This document shows, one piece after another, positions 30,304 through 39,397 of a DNA stretch of 62,718 nt. The stretch is from Calothrix sp. HK-06 (GTDB taxonomy: Bacteria > Cyanobacteriota > Cyanobacteriia > Cyanobacteriales > Nostocaceae). The notes under the pieces were generated by a model. That model was given only the letters and a program-made list of their open reading frames with translations. It searched no databases and was not told the DNA's origin. Made by a program: the position numbers and the translations under genes. The first letter of the stretch is position 1. Each line of letters begins with the position of its first letter. The stretch covers positions 1 through 62,718 of the forward strand of contig NZ_MRCD01000049.1 of NCBI RefSeq assembly GCF_001904745.1, in the 5' to 3' direction.

Positions 30304-33300
30304 ATGAAAAGCACCAAAATAAAACTTTTTTTAGCGATAGAAATTGCATTTATAGTTGCATCAAGTAATTGTGTCCTTGCCCAAATTACTCCAGATAACA
30401 CTTTAGGTGCCGAACGTTCAGTAATTACCCCCAATGTAAATATAAAAGGTGCTACGGCTGAACAAATAGATGGTGGTGCCATCCGAGGCAGTAACATTTT
30501 TCACAGCTTTAGTGAATTTAATATTAAAGATGGACAGCGAGTATATTTCTCAAATCCTTCTGGAATAAATAATATTCTAAGTAGAGTCACAGGTAATAAC
30601 CCCTCTAATATTTTGGGTACTTTGGGTGTAAATGGTAACGCTAATTTGTTTATACTTAATCCCAACGGGGTAATTTTTGGACAAAATGCACGTTTGGATG
30701 TTGGGGGTTCATTTGTTGCTAGTACGGCAAATGCAATTCAGTTTGGTGAGCAAGGCTTTTTCAGCGTAGCTAATAGAGAGGCGCCTGCGCTACTAACAGT
30801 CAATCCTTCTGCATTATTCTTTAACCAGATAAATAATAAACAAATCGAAAATCGCTCTAGGGTGGAAGCAGGGTTAAACGTGGCAGGAACTCCTTTATTT
30901 GGCTTACGAGTACCAGATGGCAAAAGCTTGTTACTACTGGGGAGAGGAATTGTCATTGATTCTGGAGGACTGCACGCATTAGGGGGTCAAGTAGAATTAG
31001 CAAGTGTAGGAATGGGAGCAGTAGGGTTAATTATCAATGACAACAAACCGAGTATCAATCCTGAGAAAATAGAACGAGCAGATATATCCCTTCGTAACGG
31101 AGCATCTGTTAGTACTAGTAAGCAAGGAGGGGGTAATATTAGGGTTTTTGGAAAACGTGTGACAGTTAGTGATGGTTCGCGAATTGAAGCCAATACTTTA
31201 GGGTCGCTAGTTGGTGGAGATTTGAGTATAGATGCTTCAGAAATATTAGAAGTAGTTGGAGAATCACCTACTGGTCAACGTAGTGAGTTAGTTGCACGCA
31301 CCACAGGAACAGGTAATGCCGGAAACTTAACAATTACTGCTCCCGTATTTCGCATTTTAGAAGGCGCCAGGGTTTCCACTACTACTGGTGGATCAGGAAA
31401 GGCGGGAAATTTAAGGGTAACAGCATCAGAAGTCAAAGTAAGTGGTTTCACTAAAAGTCGTGAATTTGGTAGTGATTTATTTGCTCAAACTCGCAGGGGT
31501 TCAACTGGAGATGGCGGAGAACTGACTGTTACTACCAAACGATTATTCGTGCAGGATGGGGGACAAATTGGAGTTTCGACTTTTGGAAATGGCAATGGTG
31601 GAAGGTTAACTATCAACGCATCTGAATTGATAGAAGTTAGTGGCTCCTCCGATAGTATTTTGGCAGCCAACACAAATGGGAAAGGCAAGGGGGGAGACCT
31701 GATAATCAATACAGGAAAACTACTTGTCCAAGATGGTGCAGAAATTAGTGCGAGTACGTCAGGTGATGGCGATGCTGGAAGTTTACTTGTAAACGCCTCA
31801 GAATCAGTACATGTGCGCGGGGCTTCAGCTTCGGGTAAGTTTGTGAGTGAGTTGACTGCTGGTGCCTACGCAACAGGCAAAGGAGGAGAGTTAACGATTA
31901 ACACACCACTGTTACGAGTTGAAGGGGCGGATATTTTTGCAGGAACCGCTAGTAAAGGTGATGCAGGCAACCTGACAATTAATACTGGTTATTTATTTGC
32001 TGACAAGGGAGCGCAGATTTCTACTTTAACTGTTGGCAGTGGGAATGGAGGACGTTTAGCTGTAAATGCTTCAAAACAAGTGCAATTGAATGGAACTTCA
32101 GATGATGGCAAACAAACTACTGGTTTTTTTGCTAGTACTTACAATGTAGGCAAAGCCGGAGACTTGATTGTTAATACTCCAGTACTGATAGTTGATAACG
32201 GCGCTCAAATTTCAACTAGTACTATTGGTGGAGGTGAGGGAGGAAAATTGACGATAAAAGCTTCAGAGTCAGTGCTGCTCGAAGGTATTGGTAGTGGATT
32301 ATCTTCTCAAGCTCAAAGAACAGGTAATGCAGGAAGCATCATCCTCAACACCCCCAACCTGACTATCCAAGAACAGGCAAGAATTGCAGCGGAAAGCATT
32401 AATAAAGGCAACGCAGGAGATATAAATATTGATACTGGCAGATTGATGATTCGAGAGGGTGGAATTATTTCTAGTGCCACTACAAACGAGGGAAGCGGTG
32501 GCAAGTTAACGGTAAACGCCACTGAATCAATACAAGTAATAAATAATCCCAATGAATTGGGTATAAGTGGTTTATTTACCGAAACTCAAGGTACTGGAAA
32601 CGCGCAAACTTTGACTATCAATACTCCAGTTCTAATTGTCAAAGATGGAGCGCAGATTGATGCTGGAACTGATATCGGTAGTACAGGTTCGGGTGGGGAT
32701 TTAATAGTAAACGCATCAGAATCAGTGCAATTAATCGGAACTACAGCAATTCGTAAATTTCCAAGTGGTTTATTTACCGCTACTAGAGGCACAGGAAAAG
32801 CGGGAAATCTTACCGTTAATAGCCCAAAACTTATTATTCGGGATGGAGCAACTATCTCTAGTGCAACCAATAATGGTGCTAGTGGTAACATTTCAATCAT
32901 AGCAAATCGCTTAGAAACCACTAATGGAGGTAAATTCCGCACTAGTACAACAGGCATTAATAAAGCTGGCGACATCACTTTGAACGTTAGGGACAGCATA
33001 CTTATAGCTGGAGTAAATAGTGGGTTGTTTGCCAACACTCAAACAGGCTCTACTGGCGATGGTGGTAATATCTTTATTGACCCTAGAAGCATCATCCTGA
33101 AAGACGGCGCCCGTATTGCTGTAGATAGCCAAGGTAGTGGAAAGGGTGGTGATATTCAAATTGAAGCAGGCGCCCTCACCTTAGACAATCAAGCCGCCAT
33201 TTCCGCCGAAACCGCTAGCAACACTGGAGGTAGTATCAACCTAAAAATGCAAGAACTATTACTATTGCGTCGCGGGGGCAAAATCTCTACCAACGCTGGA

Positions 33301-33975
33301 ACTAACTCTTCAGGAGGAAATGGCGGCAACATTGACATAACTGCTAAATTCATCGTTGCTTCCCCAAACGAAAATAGCGACATCACCGCAAATGCTTTTC
33401 AAGGTAGTGGTGGCAAGGTGGATATTAATGCTGCTGGGATATTTGGGCTAAAACCACTTAGTCGTCAAGAACTTGAGCGGTTTTTACAAACCACTGACCC
33501 TACAAAACTCAACCCTAGTCAGTTACAAACAAGTGATATTACCGCCATTTCTCAAACCAACCCTTCGTTAAATGGTGAAATAAATCTTAATACACCTGAT
33601 AACTTTAGCAGAAGAATAGAAGAATTACCAACAGATACAGTTGATGCTTCTGGGTTAGTCAATCAAAATCTTTGCGTTGCATCTATTGGTAGTGAATTTA
33701 CTATGACTGGTAGAGGTGGTTTACCAGCTTCTCCTTATGGAATTGTTAGTACAAATGCAGCTTGGGAAGATTGGTCGATACTAGAACCATATCAAAGCAA
33801 ACCAGCAATAACTAATAACTCACCACGCTCCTCACCAGAAATATCTACAAGAATTGTTGAAGCTCAAGGTTGGGTAACTGATGCAAATGGTAATGTAATA
33901 CTCACGGCAAAACCTGTAACCGTGGCGCCTAAAAATACTTGGTTACATTCTTTAAATTGCCAAACGGGGAGGTAA
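30304..33975 (+). CDS. FhaB-like two-partner-secretion exoprotein (filamentous haemagglutinin N-terminal domain)
   Basis: A secreted or surface-anchored beta-helix protein of 1223 residues. An N-terminal signal peptide (LFLAIEIAFIVASSNCVLAQ) is followed by the TPS haemagglutination-activity domain with NPNGVIFGQNARLDVGGSF and NPSGINNI-type motifs. A long right-handed beta-helix of imperfect repeats comes next, with recurring NGGRLTINASE / GKAGDLIVNTP patterns. The C-terminal GRGGLPASP segment is typical of cyanobacterial members. I chose ATG 30304 because AGGA lies eight bases upstream; an in-frame TTG at 30298 is the alternative. The cognate ShlB/FhaC outer-membrane translocator is not in the window. 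The CHAT gene starts three bases after its stop, so the two are co-expressed. Confidence 0.92.
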   Translation: MKSTKIKLFLAIEIAFIVASSNCVLAQITPDNTLGAERSVITPNVNIKGATAEQIDGGAIRGSNIFHSFSEFNIKDGQRVYFSNPSGINNILSRVTGNNPSNILGTLGVNGNANLFILNPNGVIFGQNARLDVGGSFVASTANAIQFGEQGFFSVANREAPALLTVNPSALFFNQINNKQIENRSRVEAGLNVAGTPLFGLRVPDGKSLLLLGRGIVIDSGGLHALGGQVELASVGMGAVGLIINDNKPSINPEKIERADISLRNGASVSTSKQGGGNIRVFGKRVTVSDGSRIEANTLGSLVGGDLSIDASEILEVVGESPTGQRSELVARTTGTGNAGNLTITAPVFRILEGARVSTTTGGSGKAGNLRVTASEVKVSGFTKSREFGSDLFAQTRRGSTGDGGELTVTTKRLFVQDGGQIGVSTFGNGNGGRLTINASELIEVSGSSDSILAANTNGKGKGGDLIINTGKLLVQDGAEISASTSGDGDAGSLLVNASESVHVRGASASGKFVSELTAGAYATGKGGELTINTPLLRVEGADIFAGTASKGDAGNLTINTGYLFADKGAQISTLTVGSGNGGRLAVNASKQVQLNGTSDDGKQTTGFFASTYNVGKAGDLIVNTPVLIVDNGAQISTSTIGGGEGGKLTIKASESVLLEGIGSGLSSQAQRTGNAGSIILNTPNLTIQEQARIAAESINKGNAGDINIDTGRLMIREGGIISSATTNEGSGGKLTVNATESIQVINNPNELGISGLFTETQGTGNAQTLTINTPVLIVKDGAQIDAGTDIGSTGSGGDLIVNASESVQLIGTTAIRKFPSGLFTATRGTGKAGNLTVNSPKLIIRDGATISSATNNGASGNISIIANRLETTNGGKFRTSTTGINKAGDITLNVRDSILIAGVNSGLFANTQTGSTGDGGNIFIDPRSIILKDGARIAVDSQGSGKGGDIQIEAGALTLDNQAAISAETASNTGGSINLKMQELLLLRRGGKISTNAGTNSSGGNGGNIDITAKFIVASPNENSDITANAFQGSGGKVDINAAGIFGLKPLSRQELERFLQTTDPTKLNPSQLQTSDITAISQTNPSLNGEINLNTPDNFSRRIEELPTDTVDASGLVNQNLCVASIGSEFTMTGRGGLPASPYGIVSTNAAWEDWSILEPYQSKPAITNNSPRSSPEISTRIVEAQGWVTDANGNVILTAKPVTVAPKNTWLHSLNCQTGR

Positions 33976-33978
33976 ATT

Positions 33979-36621
33979 ATGAGGTGCCTACTAAACTTGA
34001 TGTTACCTGGTATTTTTGGACTAATATTCAGCTTGGTTATTCCAGTAATTCCCGTTATTGCACAAATACCAAACCAAGTTGAACAAAGTAACTTAGCGTC
34101 AGCTTTCACTTTAGTGCAGTCTGGCAAAAAATATTATGATGCTGGACAATTTTTTGTAGCAGCGCAGTTGTTAGAAAAGGCAGTTAGTATTTATCAAGTA
34201 TCGGGAAACAAACTTAATCAAACTCAGGTATTAAGTTTACTATCTTTGGTACAGCAAAAACTTGGACAATGGCAGCAAGCAAAAACAGCAATTGACACAA
34301 GTTTAGATTTATTAGATAAATTACCGTCTGAACGAGAGTCATATAAAGTCCGCGCGCAAGTTTTCACTAGTCAAGGACATTGGCAACTAGCGCAGGGACA
34401 AACCGAAGCAGCGCAACAAAGCTTTACGTTAGCACAAAAATTTTATGCTCAAGCTGGTGATACTGTTAGTATTATTGGTAGTCAGATAAATCAAGCTAAT
34501 TCGTTGCAAACCTTGGGGCTTTACCGTCGAGCGGAGAAATTATTAACTCAAGCCGAGCAACAATTATATCAACAATCTGACTCTTCCTTAAAAGTATCGG
34601 GTTTGCTTAATCTTGGTAATATTCGCCGATTTGATGGAGATTTTGAAAAATCGACTGAAATTTTGACTAATGCTTTAGATGTTGCTCAAAAATTGAATTT
34701 ACCCCAAGAACAAAGTATAGCTTTACTCAATTTAGGAAATGTCGAAATAGCTGTTGCTAACAGAGCAGAAGCATTAAAAGATACAGATAATACACAGAAG
34801 CACAGGCAAAAAGGTTTAGAATATTATCAAAAAGCATTAGTACTTGCAGCTTTGCCTATTACCAAAATTCAAGCGCAACTCAATCAAATTGCAGTGTTAA
34901 TTAATACTAATGAGCTTGCATCTATTTCGCCATTAATAAATAAACTTAGTGCTTCAATTAGTCAACTACCAGCAAGTCGAGCATCTATTTACGCGCGCGT
35001 TAACTTTGCTCAAAGTTTAATGAATATGGAAAAAATAGATAGTTCTCAAGATATTATTCAGGTATTAGAAACGGCAATTAATCAATCTCGTACATTGCAA
35101 GACCAACGCGCGGAATCTTACGCACTTGGAACTCTCGGTACATTATACGAGAATATTAAAGATTGGTCGAATGCAAAAAAATTTACTACTATTGCCTTAT
35201 CTATTGCACAGGGTATTAATGCACCAGATATTAGCTATTTATGGCAGTGGCAAATGGGAAGATTGTTGCAGAGACAAGCAGAAACACAACAAGGCGCCAA
35301 CAAACAAGCTGTTGAATATTACACTCAAGCATTTAATAATCTCAGTAGTTTACGCAGTGATTTAGTTGCTCTTAGTCCAGAAGTTCAGTTTTCCTTTCGA
35401 GAAAGTGTAGAACCTGTGTATCGGCAATTAGTCGAATTGCTTTTGCTCTCCCCAAGTAAAAGTAATCTCATCCAAGCGCGTCAAGTAATGGAAGCGCTAC
35501 AACTAGCAGAACTCGATAACTTTTTTGGAGATGCTTGTGCCAAACCAAAACAAGTAAATATTGACAATTTAGACCCAAATGCTGCTGTTATTTATCCAAT
35601 TGTCTTACAAAACCGTTTGGAGATAATACTCAAATTACCAGGTTCAGATAATTTACGTCATTATGCTCATGTAAATGTCTCGGAGCAAGAAGTCGATGCA
35701 GCAGTAACACAACTGCAAAAGTCTCTAACACGACCTAGCACGAGCTTAAAACAAGTCAAAGCAGAAGCACAACAATTATATAACTGGTTAATTAAACCTT
35801 TTGCGGCTGAACTTGGCGCCACAACTACACGAGAACAAAGTCACATTAAAACATTAGTATTTGTTCTTGATGGTTCATTGCGAAATATTCCAATGGCTGT
35901 TCTTTTTGACGGAGAAAAATATTTACTCGAAAGATATGCTGTAAGCGTTACTCCCACTTTACAATTACTTGAAGCTAAACCATTACAGCGTTCTAATGTG
36001 AGTGTGTTAATTGCAGGCGCCAGTGATGCTCCTAGCTTCAAAAAAGAAGGATTAGGAGTAATTGATAATGTTGAATTAGAATTAGCGGGAATTAAGCAGA
36101 AGGTACAACGCCATCAGACACTAGAAAATCAACAATTCATTAAAAATAACGTGCAAGCCAAGATTAATACAACAAATTTCAATATTGTCCACTTAGCAAC
36201 TCATGGTAAATTTAGCTCCAATCCTGAACAAACTTATATTTTAGATTGGAATGGACGCATAAAAGTCAAAGATTTAGATAACTTACTGCGTTTAGATTAT
36301 CAAAAAAGTGGTAAGCCAATTGAATTACTAATTCTTAGTGCTTGCGAAACAGCAACTGGAGATAAGCGGGCAGCATTAGGTCTAGCAGGTGTAGCCATTC
36401 GAGCAGGCGCCCGTACTACTCTAGCTTCGTTGTGGCAAATTAACGATGCATCTACCGCAGAATTTATGATTGAATTTTACCAACAACTCAACCTAGGGCA
36501 AGTCACAAAAGCAGAAGCTTTAAGAAACGCTCAAATTAAGTTTTTGAAAGAATCGTCAAGCCGAGATTATAATCGTCCCTATTATTGGGCTTCATTTATT
36601 TTGGTGGGAAACTGGCTTTAG
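33979..36621 (+). CDS. TPR-CHAT domain protein (caspase-like peptidase)
   Basis: An 880-residue protein with a signal-peptide-like start (about 1-32, hydrophobic, ending PVIAQI). About ten TPR-type helical repeats (about 35-480) precede a C-terminal CHAT domain (about 590-880). The CHAT catalytic pair is visible: His742 in HLATHGKF and Cys789 in ILSACETATGD. CHAT proteins are caspase-family peptidases or scaffolds; an exported version is plausible given the leader (inference). It begins three bases after the TPS exoprotein gene. Its TAG stop overlaps the stop of the convergent DUF928 gene by four bases. A decayed fragment of a paralogue lies at 41455-41640. Confidence 0.93.
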   Translation: MRCLLNLMLPGIFGLIFSLVIPVIPVIAQIPNQVEQSNLASAFTLVQSGKKYYDAGQFFVAAQLLEKAVSIYQVSGNKLNQTQVLSLLSLVQQKLGQWQQAKTAIDTSLDLLDKLPSERESYKVRAQVFTSQGHWQLAQGQTEAAQQSFTLAQKFYAQAGDTVSIIGSQINQANSLQTLGLYRRAEKLLTQAEQQLYQQSDSSLKVSGLLNLGNIRRFDGDFEKSTEILTNALDVAQKLNLPQEQSIALLNLGNVEIAVANRAEALKDTDNTQKHRQKGLEYYQKALVLAALPITKIQAQLNQIAVLINTNELASISPLINKLSASISQLPASRASIYARVNFAQSLMNMEKIDSSQDIIQVLETAINQSRTLQDQRAESYALGTLGTLYENIKDWSNAKKFTTIALSIAQGINAPDISYLWQWQMGRLLQRQAETQQGANKQAVEYYTQAFNNLSSLRSDLVALSPEVQFSFRESVEPVYRQLVELLLLSPSKSNLIQARQVMEALQLAELDNFFGDACAKPKQVNIDNLDPNAAVIYPIVLQNRLEIILKLPGSDNLRHYAHVNVSEQEVDAAVTQLQKSLTRPSTSLKQVKAEAQQLYNWLIKPFAAELGATTTREQSHIKTLVFVLDGSLRNIPMAVLFDGEKYLLERYAVSVTPTLQLLEAKPLQRSNVSVLIAGASDAPSFKKEGLGVIDNVELELAGIKQKVQRHQTLENQQFIKNNVQAKINTTNFNIVHLATHGKFSSNPEQTYILDWNGRIKVKDLDNLLRLDYQKSGKPIELLILSACETATGDKRAALGLAGVAIRAGARTTLASLWQINDASTAEFMIEFYQQLNLGQVTKAEALRNAQIKFLKESSSRDYNRPYYWASFILVGNWL

Positions 36622-37406
36622 AAACCCGGTTTCTCGCCAATTATATCCACTTGAGCAATACTTTCTAAACCAACTTGTTTAGCGCTTAAAAGCTCAACCC
36701 ACATCTTTTTAAAAGTAGGATTTTGTGGTTCTTTTAAACGTAATTGCGCCAACTCCGTTATTGTTTCGTACCAAATGCCATACTTAGTATAAACAGAAAC
36801 TTTCTCTAAAGGGCTGCTTGCTTTTTCTAATTGCCTTGCCAGTTCAACTGGTACTGACTGTCGTTGTATAAGTCCTGTTATCGAAGCTGGTGTAGCTGAG
36901 TTACCTCTATTGGAGGCGCCGTGACAGTTAACTTCAACATACCATCGATACGAGTTACCAATAGCTAAAGCTGGTACAGTTGATGGCAAACTCACACTAA
37001 TAATTCCAGCTTTTTCTGGTAAGCGAAAGCGAGTGCGATATAACTCAACGTCACCATCCTGCAAGGAAAATTCTCCTGACTCCGCATCAGTCGAAGTATA
37101 AGGCACATAAACCCAAACAGTTGGACGCTCATTCACTGTTGACTTCAATTGATTACCACCTACCACACGAGTTAATGGTATCATGCCCTGCTTGTACCCA
37201 CAGTTACCTCTGCTTCCCGTACCCTCTTTGGCTGGAGGAGTTCCTCTACTTGGAGGGTCTTTTTCTTCTTGGACTGCATTAGTTTGTGCCTGATGGTCAT
37301 TACTAGCTAGCTTTTCTGTAAATGCAACAGAAGGCGCCGAACAGCCAGTCCAGCTAACGAGTAACCACAAAAAGAAAAATAAACCTTTTTTACAATCTAA
37401 CAACAT
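36618..37406 (-). CDS. DUF928 family protein, probable lipoprotein or secreted
   Basis: A 262-residue protein of the cyanobacterial DUF928 family. The N-terminal hydrophobic segment ends in LVSWTGCSA, which resembles a lipobox, so an exported lipoprotein is likely. A low-complexity linker (PPSRGTPPAKEGTGSRGNCG) precedes the conserved domain with LTRVVGG and NERPTVWVYVPY. DUF928 genes usually accompany TPS exoproteins and CHAT proteins in cyanobacteria; no biochemical function is known to me. The last residues (EKPGF) are encoded by a copy of the dispersed AGAAACCCGGTTTCT palindrome, so the repeat has supplied the C terminus. It is convergent with the CHAT gene and overlaps it by four bases. 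Confidence 0.88.
   Translation of the reverse strand: MLLDCKKGLFFFLWLLVSWTGCSAPSVAFTEKLASNDHQAQTNAVQEEKDPPSRGTPPAKEGTGSRGNCGYKQGMIPLTRVVGGNQLKSTVNERPTVWVYVPYTSTDAESGEFSLQDGDVELYRTRFRLPEKAGIISVSLPSTVPALAIGNSYRWYVEVNCHGASNRGNSATPASITGLIQRQSVPVELARQLEKASSPLEKVSVYTKYGIWYETITELAQLRLKEPQNPTFKKMWVELLSAKQVGLESIAQVDIIGEKPGF
36620..36634. repeat. Dispersed palindrome inside a coding end
   Basis: AGAAACCCGGTTTCT sits across the stop codon of the CHAT gene and encodes the last residues plus part of the stop of the convergent DUF928 gene. It is the same element as in the 1-362 array and at 27188, 27240 and 37631. Confidence 0.9.
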
Positions 37407-37730
37407 CGCTATATCCGGCTATATTTTTCGTTTTCTATCCATAGTATTTAACTACAATATCTAGCTGTATCATTCCAGATATGAGCAATCTCCGGCTTTT
37501 CAACTTCATTAGTACAGTACAAATGTAACAACCGATGTTAAAAATGAAACTAAATAAAAATTACACAGGAACTACATAAGAAACCGGGTTTATACAGAAA
37601 ATAGTTGTTTTTATTACAAGTCATCAATCAAGAAACCCGGTTTCTAAATTAATTTTTGAAATAAAAATTTGATTAGAGAAGTAAACACTTGGTATACTTA
37701 GTAGTCAGATAAAATAAACAAAGCCTGTAA
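37407..37730. other. Divergent promoter region with inverted palindrome pair
   Basis: The 324-bp gap between the divergent DUF928 and ECF sigma genes holds AAGAAACCGGGTTTAT (about 37578-37593) and AGAAACCCGGTTTCT (37631-37645). The two are in inverted orientation about 37 bases apart and could form a long stem. Promoters for both genes must lie here; I cannot assign a specific -35/-10 pair. Confidence 0.6.
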
Positions 37731-38285
37731 ATGGATTGCCGACCCATATCCGATGATGCGCTGCTAAGTCAAATCGCCAAGCATGACCAGACTGCTTTGT
37801 CTGAACTGTATAATCGCTATGCGAAAATTATTTATTCGGTTGCCTTTAGCAGTTTGAAATCAGTAGAGGAAAGCGAAGAAGTTGTACTAGATGTTTTTTC
37901 TCAAGTATGGCGAATCGCTGAACGTTATGATACTACTAAAGGTAGAGTCGATACTTGGGTTTTTATGCTAGCCCGCAGTCGGATTTTAGATAAACTTCGC
38001 AAACTCCAGCGAAATCAATTCTTATCCCCTGTTTTAACAAAACTTTCAGAAATTGAAACATCGACAACTATTGACCCAACAGAAAATGTAGCAATTTACG
38101 AACGGCGCCTGCGCGTTAGTGATGCGCTACGACTTCTACCTTCTGAACAGCGTCAAGTAATTGAGCTAGCTTATTATCATGGTTTAAGCCATAGCCAAAT
38201 TTCTGTTCAAACCGGTATCTCTTTGGGAACCGTTAAAACCAGAATTAGGTTAGGCTTAAATAAGTTAAAATCGGCACTTGAATAA
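37731..38285 (+). CDS. ECF-type RNA polymerase sigma factor
   Basis: A 184-residue group IV sigma factor. Region 2 spans about 15-85 (LYNRYAKIIYSVAFSSL, then VVLDVFSQVWRIAERYD). Region 4 spans about 125-180 (LPSEQRQVIELAYYHGLSH, helix-turn-helix SQISVQTGISLGTVKTRI). It is followed after 27 bp by a ChrR-type cupin anti-sigma factor, an arrangement like RpoE-ChrR systems that respond to singlet oxygen or organic peroxides. That stress link is known for the family and only inferred here. The regulon is unknown; the adjacent TPS/CHAT/DUF928 genes are possible targets because DUF928 shares the upstream region. Confidence 0.92.
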   Translation: MDCRPISDDALLSQIAKHDQTALSELYNRYAKIIYSVAFSSLKSVEESEEVVLDVFSQVWRIAERYDTTKGRVDTWVFMLARSRILDKLRKLQRNQFLSPVLTKLSEIETSTTIDPTENVAIYERRLRVSDALRLLPSEQRQVIELAYYHGLSHSQISVQTGISLGTVKTRIRLGLNKLKSALE

Positions 38286-38312
38286 CACCCGTACACGCAA
38301 ACTAAACTCCCA

Positions 38313-38924
38313 ATGGCTATTGAAAACAACTGTTTCTGCGAACTAGTTCCACTATATGTACTAGATTTACTAGCCGACTCAAAGCGGGTTTGGGTCGAGC
38401 GAGAAATTCAACAATCTCCAGAGCTAGCCGAAGAATTAGCTTATTACCAAATAGCCGCAACGGCAATTCCTTATAGCGCACCCGTTGCACCAATGGCTTC
38501 AGATTTAAAAGACCGACTGTTCGCTCGCTTACAACTGGCGCCACCATCTCAACCCCCACAGCCAGAAAATACCGAGAAATCTTTAACAGCAATACGCTTT
38601 CAAGATTTGGAATGGCAACCTTATTGCATCCCAGGTGTGGAAATTGCGAATTTAAATATAGATAACACGAAGCGCGAACTTGTTGGAATATTACGCGCGC
38701 AAAGCGGTGTTTGTTATCCTTTGCACGGTCATGGAGAAGGAGAGGAAATTTTTATGTTAGAAGGTGATTTGGTAGTTGATAATAAAGTTTATGGCGCCTT
38801 CGACTACATCCACTCCGAACCAGGTCCCAGCCATACTCCTCATACAATAGGTGGTTGTATGTTCTTCTTTCGCACTTCAATAAATGATGAGTATGTTACT
38901 CACAATAGTGGTATCGACAAGTAA
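38313..38924 (+). CDS. ChrR-like anti-sigma factor with cupin domain
   Basis: A 203-residue protein with a helical N-terminal anti-sigma-like part (about 1-85) and a C-terminal cupin domain (about 105-195). The cupin has the metal-ligand pattern PLHGHGEGEEIFMLEGDLVV and a later His in HTPHTIGG. In characterised ChrR proteins the N-terminal domain binds zinc and holds the sigma factor, while the cupin senses the oxidative signal. Here the N-terminal half lacks an obvious His-x3-Cys-x2-Cys zinc motif (only CFCEL near the start), so zinc-independent sigma binding is possible. It is co-transcribed with the ECF sigma gene. Confidence 0.85.
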   Translation: MAIENNCFCELVPLYVLDLLADSKRVWVEREIQQSPELAEELAYYQIAATAIPYSAPVAPMASDLKDRLFARLQLAPPSQPPQPENTEKSLTAIRFQDLEWQPYCIPGVEIANLNIDNTKRELVGILRAQSGVCYPLHGHGEGEEIFMLEGDLVVDNKVYGAFDYIHSEPGPSHTPHTIGGCMFFFRTSINDEYVTHNSGIDK

Positions 38925-39041
38925 TAATCGTGTTTATAGTTCGGTTTTGTATAGTTAAATATAGACAGACGTAGTTTTCTATAATACATAACTTCTACTT
39001 CTTGACAAAGCCTTGTAAAAGTATTGAAACTGAATTCTGAC

Positions 39042-39205
39042 TTAAAAGCGAGTCACCATTTTAGGTGCATATCCTTGTAAATTTACCTTCCTGGGGGTAA
39101 CTAAAACCTCTCTATCCCCTATCTTGAAAGCTTTGGAGAATGCTTTGACTAAAATGTTATAACTGCCCCATTCATATCAGCATTGAGAGCAGTAACATCA
39201 GTTTC
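39042..39205 (-). pseudogene. C-terminal remnant of an IS200/IS605-type tnpB
   Basis: Reading the minus strand from 39205 gives ETDVTALNADMNGA, then after a one-base frame change NILVKAFSKAFKIGD and further to a stop at 39042-39044. NAD-x-NGA-x-NIL-x-KA is the characteristic C-terminal pattern of TnpB/OrfB proteins, including the conserved Asp. A stop codon precedes the fragment and a frameshift splits it, so the element is dead. The rest of the gap (38925-39041 and 39206-39397) shows no recognisable gene or terminal hairpins. Confidence 0.8.
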
Positions 39206-39397
39206 TCAGCCTGTAAATCATTTGAAAAATACAAAGGATAGAGGCGCCGACAGCCAATTGGCTAATTGACTAAAACGCAAATAGGAACGGATATGAGCGC
39301 CGTAAAGAACCGAATATATAAATATCTTGGCTGCTCAACTGAGTTATCAGGAAGTTCATAGATAAAGAGAGCGATGGAATCAAAACGAGTAGATTTG

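Noticed and set aside
32586-33159. Long minus-strand frames inside the exoprotein gene
   Set aside because: They are shadows of the repetitive beta-helix coding sequence on the other strand.
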